This document shows, piece after piece, positions 7,269 through 10,000 of a stretch of 10,000 nucleotides of DNA. The notes beneath the pieces were generated by a model. The model was not told where the DNA came from, did no database searches, and saw only the letters and a list, made by a program, of their open reading frames with translations. Each line of letters opens with the position of its first letter. Within the stretch, counting starts at the first letter, position 1. Origin of the DNA: Magnetospirillum sp. (lineage in GTDB: Bacteria > Pseudomonadota > Alphaproteobacteria > Rhodospirillales > Magnetospirillaceae); assembly GCA_020217035.1 (NCBI GenBank), contig JAIWOG010000088.1, forward strand, positions 1 through 10,000, written 5' to 3'. The position numbers and the translations under genes were made by a program.

Positions 7269-8217
7269 CCATGCACCCCTGGTTTCGGTTTTTCAGTTCA
7301 CCACAGACTTGGCGGGCCGCTTGTTCGTCCAACGGGCCGGCGCGCAGCCGCCAGAACACACCCTTGGCCCCCAAATCCACCTGCACGACGTCTGATTTCA
7401 ACCCGCCCAGCACGTCGGAATTGGCCCGCTGGATGCGGCCCCATTCCTTTTCGGCGTCGGGTGCCGAGCGCAAGGCGCCCAATTGTACCAAATAGCCCCC
7501 CCCCGAAACGGCGGCGGTGGGTTTTGCCGCCACAGGTGCCGTTGTCGGAGCCGGAGTCGGAGCCGGTACCGCAGCCGGAGAGACCACGGTCTTGACCGGG
7601 GCCACCGGCTTGGGCGGTGCCGCCGGGGCAGGCGCGGCCACCGGTTCCACCGGCTTGACCGCCACCGGGGCAGGCGCGGCCACCGGTTCCACCGGCTTGA
7701 CCGCCACCGGGGCCGGAACGGGTGCCGGCGCTGGGGCCGGGGCGACAACCGGCGGCGGCACGGGCGCCGGCTTCATCACTTCCTGAACCATGGGAACCGG
7801 CTTGGCGGCCGCTTGTGGCGGGGTCGGGATCGGGGTCGGCAGCGGCGGCACCGGCTGTTCGGCCGGCGGCAGCAGCCGCTCGACCTTGGCGTCGCCGTCA
7901 CCCTGTTCCAGACGGCCGTAAACCAGCTTGTCCTGGTTGGGCACCTGCATGCCGCCACGGTCGTCGGGTCTGATCTTGATGGGCCGCTGGTCGGCGCTGA
8001 TCACCGGCACCCCGTCGGGGCTGACGCCCGGGCCGGCGAACATGCGCCAGCCCACCGCCACCGCCACGCCCACGGCCAGCACCGCGCCACCCAGGATCAG
8101 CCAATTGCGTAAACGCAAGCTGGAATGGGGCGGATAGCTGTCCGGGTCGGCGTCGAAACGCTCGGGGATGATATCCAGGATGTCGCGGCTGTAATCGTCG
8201 TCGGGGTGTCCCGCCAT
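7255..8217 (-). CDS. SPOR-domain peptidoglycan-binding membrane protein
   Basis: SPOR domains bind peptidoglycan strands stripped of stem peptides and often bring proteins to the division site. The 320-residue protein has an acidic cytoplasmic N terminus (1-36), one membrane helix (about 38-57), a periplasmic segment with PNQDKLVYGRL (93-103), a Pro/Ala/Val-rich linker (about 117-237) and a C-terminal SPOR domain (about 239-320) opening GGYLVQLGALRS. Two cysteines, 305 and 315, sit in the SPOR domain and could pair; this is inference. The linker carries a perfect 14-residue duplication. The ATG at 8217 has a strong AAGGAG 10 bases upstream and lies one base after the argS stop. It is architecturally FtsN-like but I do not call it FtsN. 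Its place next to nagZ fits a role in wall turnover. Confidence 0.9.
   Translation of the reverse strand: MAGHPDDDYSRDILDIIPERFDADPDSYPPHSSLRLRNWLILGGAVLAVGVAVAVGWRMFAGPGVSPDGVPVISADQRPIKIRPDDRGGMQVPNQDKLVYGRLEQGDGDAKVERLLPPAEQPVPPLPTPIPTPPQAAAKPVPMVQEVMKPAPVPPPVVAPAPAPAPVPAPVAVKPVEPVAAPAPVAVKPVEPVAAPAPAAPPKPVAPVKTVVSPAAVPAPTPAPTTAPVAAKPTAAVSGGGYLVQLGALRSAPDAEKEWGRIQRANSDVLGGLKSDVVQVDLGAKGVFWRLRAGPLDEQAARQVCGELKNRNQGCMVVRK
7545..7566. repeat. Short 12-bp tandem repeat in the SPOR protein linker
   Basis: The plus strand reads TCGGAGCCGGAG followed directly by TCGGAGCCGG, so almost two copies of a 12-bp unit. On the coding strand this encodes the PAPTPAPT part of the Pro/Ala linker. It is weak and may simply reflect biased codon use in a simple-sequence linker. 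Confidence 0.6.
7625..7708. repeat. Perfect 42-bp tandem duplication in the SPOR protein linker
   Basis: Bases 7625-7666 are repeated without a mismatch at 7667-7708; the match ends after about five further bases at 7713. The unit is 42 bases, a multiple of three, so it keeps the reading frame and adds 14 residues (VAVKPVEPVAAPAP, at protein residues 171-184 and 185-198). The absence of any difference, even at third codon positions, suggests a recent slippage event or gene conversion. The likely effect is only a longer spacer between membrane and SPOR domain. Confidence 0.95.
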
Positions 8218-8218
8218 G

Positions 8219-9958
8219 TCAGCGCATCTCCTTCACCGGTTCCACACCAAACACCGCCAGACCCGACGCGATGACGTCGGCGACGGCACGGACCAAAGCC
8301 ATGCGGGCCAGGGACAATTCGGCGTCGCCCTCGATCAGGAAACGCAACTGGGTGTCGTCCTTGCCCTTGTTCCACAAACCGTGGAAGGCGGCGGCCACGT
8401 CGTTCAGGTAGAACGCCACCCGATGCGGTTCGTGCGCTTCGGCGGCGCTTTCCACCAGACGCGGCCAACCAGCCAGCACCTTGATCACAGCAAGCTCGGC
8501 CGGATCGGTCAAGCGGGCCAAAGGTCCTGCCGCCAAGGCCGGCCCCGACAGATCGGCACTGTCCAGCGCCTGGGCGCCGTGGCGCAGCACCGAATGGCAG
8601 CGGGCATGGGCGTATTGCACATAGAAGACCGGGTTGTCGCGGGATTGTTCCAGCACCTTGTCCAGGTCGAAGTCCAGATGGGCGTCGTTCTTGCGGGTCA
8701 GCATGATGAAGCGGACCACGTCCTTGCCCACCTGGTCCACCAGGTCGCGCAGGGTGACGAAGGTCCCGGCCCGCTTGCTCATCTTGTAGGGTTGGCCGCC
8801 CTTCATCAGGTTGACCATCTGGCACAGTTTGACGTCCAGGTCGCCCCCACCCTCGCTGACCGCCTTGACGGCGGCCTGCATGCGCTTGACGTAGCCGCCG
8901 TGGTCGGCGCCCCAGATGTCGATCATCGCCGGGAAGCCTCGGCGGTACTTGTCCAGATGATAGGCGATGTCGGACGCGAAATAGGTCCACGAGCCGTCCG
9001 ACTTCTTCAGCGGCCGGTCCACGTCGTCGCCGAAGGCGGTGGCGCGGAACAAGGTCTGCGGACGCGGTTCCCAATCGTCCAGAACCTTGCCCTTGGGCGG
9101 TTCCAGCACGCCTTCGTAGACCTGGCCCAGTCCGGCCAGGAAGTCCAGGGCGGCATCGACCTTGCCGGTTTCCACCAGACCGCGTTCCGAGGTGAAGACG
9201 TCGTGCTTGACCCCCAGCGCTGCCAAATCCTCGCGGATCATATCCATCATGGCATCCACGGCGAACAGACGGAATTGCGGCAGCCATTCGGATTCAGGCG
9301 CGTCCTTGAACGTGTCGCCGTGCATTTCCGCAAGCTTGGCGCCGGTCGGCTTCAAATATTCGCCGGGATAAAGACCCTCGGGGATTTCGATGGTATCGCC
9401 CAGGGCTTCCCGGTAACGCAGGTGGGCGGATCGTGCCAGCACGTCCACCTGCGAGCCGGCGTCGTTGATGTAATATTCGCGGGTCACCGCATAACCGGCC
9501 TTGGCCAGCAACGAGGCCAGCACGTCGCCGACCACGGCACCGCGGGCATGGCCGATATGCATGGGGCCGGTGGGGTTGGCCGAAACGTATTCGACGTTGA
9601 CGGGTGCGTTGCCCCCCATGTCGGAATTGCCGTAAGCCGCGCCTTCCTTCAGGATTTCCGCCAGGCGTTCGGCCCAGAAGCTTTCCACCAGACGCAGGTT
9701 GATGAAGCCCGGACCGGCGATTTCCACCGCCGCCACCGCCTGATGGCCGCGCAGTTCGGCGGCCAGTTTCTCCGCCAGTTCGCGCGGCTTCATGCCGGCG
9801 CCCTTGGACAGCACCATGGCGGCGTTGGTGGCGACGTCGCCGTGGCTTTCCTCACGCGGGGGCTCGGCGGTCACCTTGCTGGTGTCCAGCCCCTGCGGCA
9901 GGTCCAGGCGGCCCAAGACGGCGATGATTTCTTCACGGAAATACTTGAACAGGTTCAT
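8219..9958 (-). CDS. argS: Arginine--tRNA ligase (arginyl-tRNA synthetase)
   Basis: This class I aminoacyl-tRNA synthetase charges tRNA-Arg in the cytoplasm. The 579-residue product has the N-terminal additional domain (about 1-90, ending GPGFINLRL), the catalytic Rossmann core with [16 protein letters not shown] around the HIGH motif (His134-His137), EYYINDAG at 161-168, the DHGGYVKRM element, and a canonical KMSK loop (392-395, in YKMSKRAG). The C-terminal DALR anticodon-binding helical domain runs from about residue 455 to the end. No element is missing and the length is normal. The ATG at 9958 follows the stop of the upstream gene with no spacer (TGAATG) and is preceded by a GAGAAG element 6 bases away. 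The stop lies one base before the SPOR gene. Confidence 0.98.
   Translation of the reverse strand: MNLFKYFREEIIAVLGRLDLPQGLDTSKVTAEPPREESHGDVATNAAMVLSKGAGMKPRELAEKLAAELRGHQAVAAVEIAGPGFINLRLVESFWAERLAEILKEGAAYGNSDMGGNAPVNVEYVSANPTGPMHIGHARGAVVGDVLASLLAKAGYAVTREYYINDAGSQVDVLARSAHLRYREALGDTIEIPEGLYPGEYLKPTGAKLAEMHGDTFKDAPESEWLPQFRLFAVDAMMDMIREDLAALGVKHDVFTSERGLVETGKVDAALDFLAGLGQVYEGVLEPPKGKVLDDWEPRPQTLFRATAFGDDVDRPLKKSDGSWTYFASDIAYHLDKYRRGFPAMIDIWGADHGGYVKRMQAAVKAVSEGGGDLDVKLCQMVNLMKGGQPYKMSKRAGTFVTLRDLVDQVGKDVVRFIMLTRKNDAHLDFDLDKVLEQSRDNPVFYVQYAHARCHSVLRHGAQALDSADLSGPALAAGPLARLTDPAELAVIKVLAGWPRLVESAAEAHEPHRVAFYLNDVAAAFHGLWNKGKDDTQLRFLIEGDAELSLARMALVRAVADVIASGLAVFGVEPVKEMR
8228..8233 (-). promoter_or_regulatory. 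Ribosome binding site of the SPOR-domain gene
   Basis: On the minus strand this reads AAGGAG, 10 bases before the ATG at 8217, and lies inside the last codons of argS. It supports the chosen start. Confidence 0.75.
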
Positions 9959-10000
9959 TCAGGGCTTCTCTTGCATGTCAAACAGACGACGATGCTCGTC
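9959..10000 (-). CDS. dgt: 3' end of upstream gene, probably deoxyguanosinetriphosphate triphosphohydrolase (partial)
   Basis: The TGA at 9961-9959 closes a minus-strand frame that is open to the window edge and encodes DEHRRLFDMQEKP. The piece DEHRRLFD resembles the C-terminal end of alphaproteobacterial Dgt proteins, which convert dGTP to deoxyguanosine and triphosphate, and dgt directly upstream of argS is a common order in this class. With only 13 residues visible, the identification rests mainly on gene order. The stop codon abuts the argS ATG with no gap, which suggests co-transcription. Confidence 0.55.
   Translation of the reverse strand, partial: DEHRRLFDMQEKP

Noticed and set aside
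6303..7595. Plus-strand open frame of 430 codons opposite nagZ and the SPOR gene
   Set aside because: Antisense shadow of nagZ and the SPOR domain; it ends in a basic, Pro/Arg-rich run typical of shadows opposite GC-rich coding sequence.
7483..8112. Plus-strand Arg/His/Gly repeats resembling a repeat protein
   Set aside because: This is the reverse complement of the Pro/Ala-rich linker of the SPOR protein; repetition follows from the linker, not a gene.
8097..9287. Minus-strand open frame of 396 codons overlapping argS in another frame
   Set aside because: Arg/Gly/Pro-rich translation out of frame with argS, which has intact HIGH and KMSK motifs.

Overview
The window is a GC-rich, gene-dense piece of an alphaproteobacterial chromosome, most probably from a Rhodospirillales-type (Magnetospirillum-like) organism. 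That placement is inferred from protein sequence style and gene order; there is no marker gene here to confirm it. All twelve supported protein genes plus a short gene tail at the right edge lie on the minus strand, so transcription runs from position 10000 towards position 1. No RNA gene, insertion sequence, CRISPR array, phage gene or clear intrinsic terminator is visible.

Layout in transcription order: the last 13 codons of an upstream gene (probably dgt, dGTP triphosphohydrolase); argS; a membrane-anchored SPOR-domain protein; nagZ; an M50 site-2-protease-family protein; scpA; scpB; tatA; tatB; tatC; serS; surE; and the 5' part of pcm, cut by the left edge. Neighbouring genes overlap by 4 or 14 bases or are a few bases to 75 bases apart, which points to one long operon or a few overlapping transcripts. 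ATGA/GTGA stop-start overlaps occur at nagZ/M50, scpA/scpB and tatB/tatC, so translational coupling is likely.

The genes fall into functional groups: tRNA charging (argS, serS), dNTP control (dgt), peptidoglycan turnover (SPOR protein, NagZ), intramembrane proteolysis (M50), chromosome organisation with SMC (ScpA, ScpB), export of folded proteins (TatA, TatB, TatC), and stationary-phase repair or nucleotide salvage (SurE, Pcm). From general knowledge this order (dgt-argS-SPOR-nagZ-scpAB-tatABC-serS-surE-pcm) is a conserved alphaproteobacterial cluster, so the window is core rather than accessory DNA.

I found no new biological system. The points worth a second look are small: a perfect 42-bp tandem duplication in the SPOR protein linker, the M50 gene inside the cluster, non-ATG starts for nagZ, scpB and tatC, acidic tails on ScpB and TatC, the scpA start, and the short leader before tatA.
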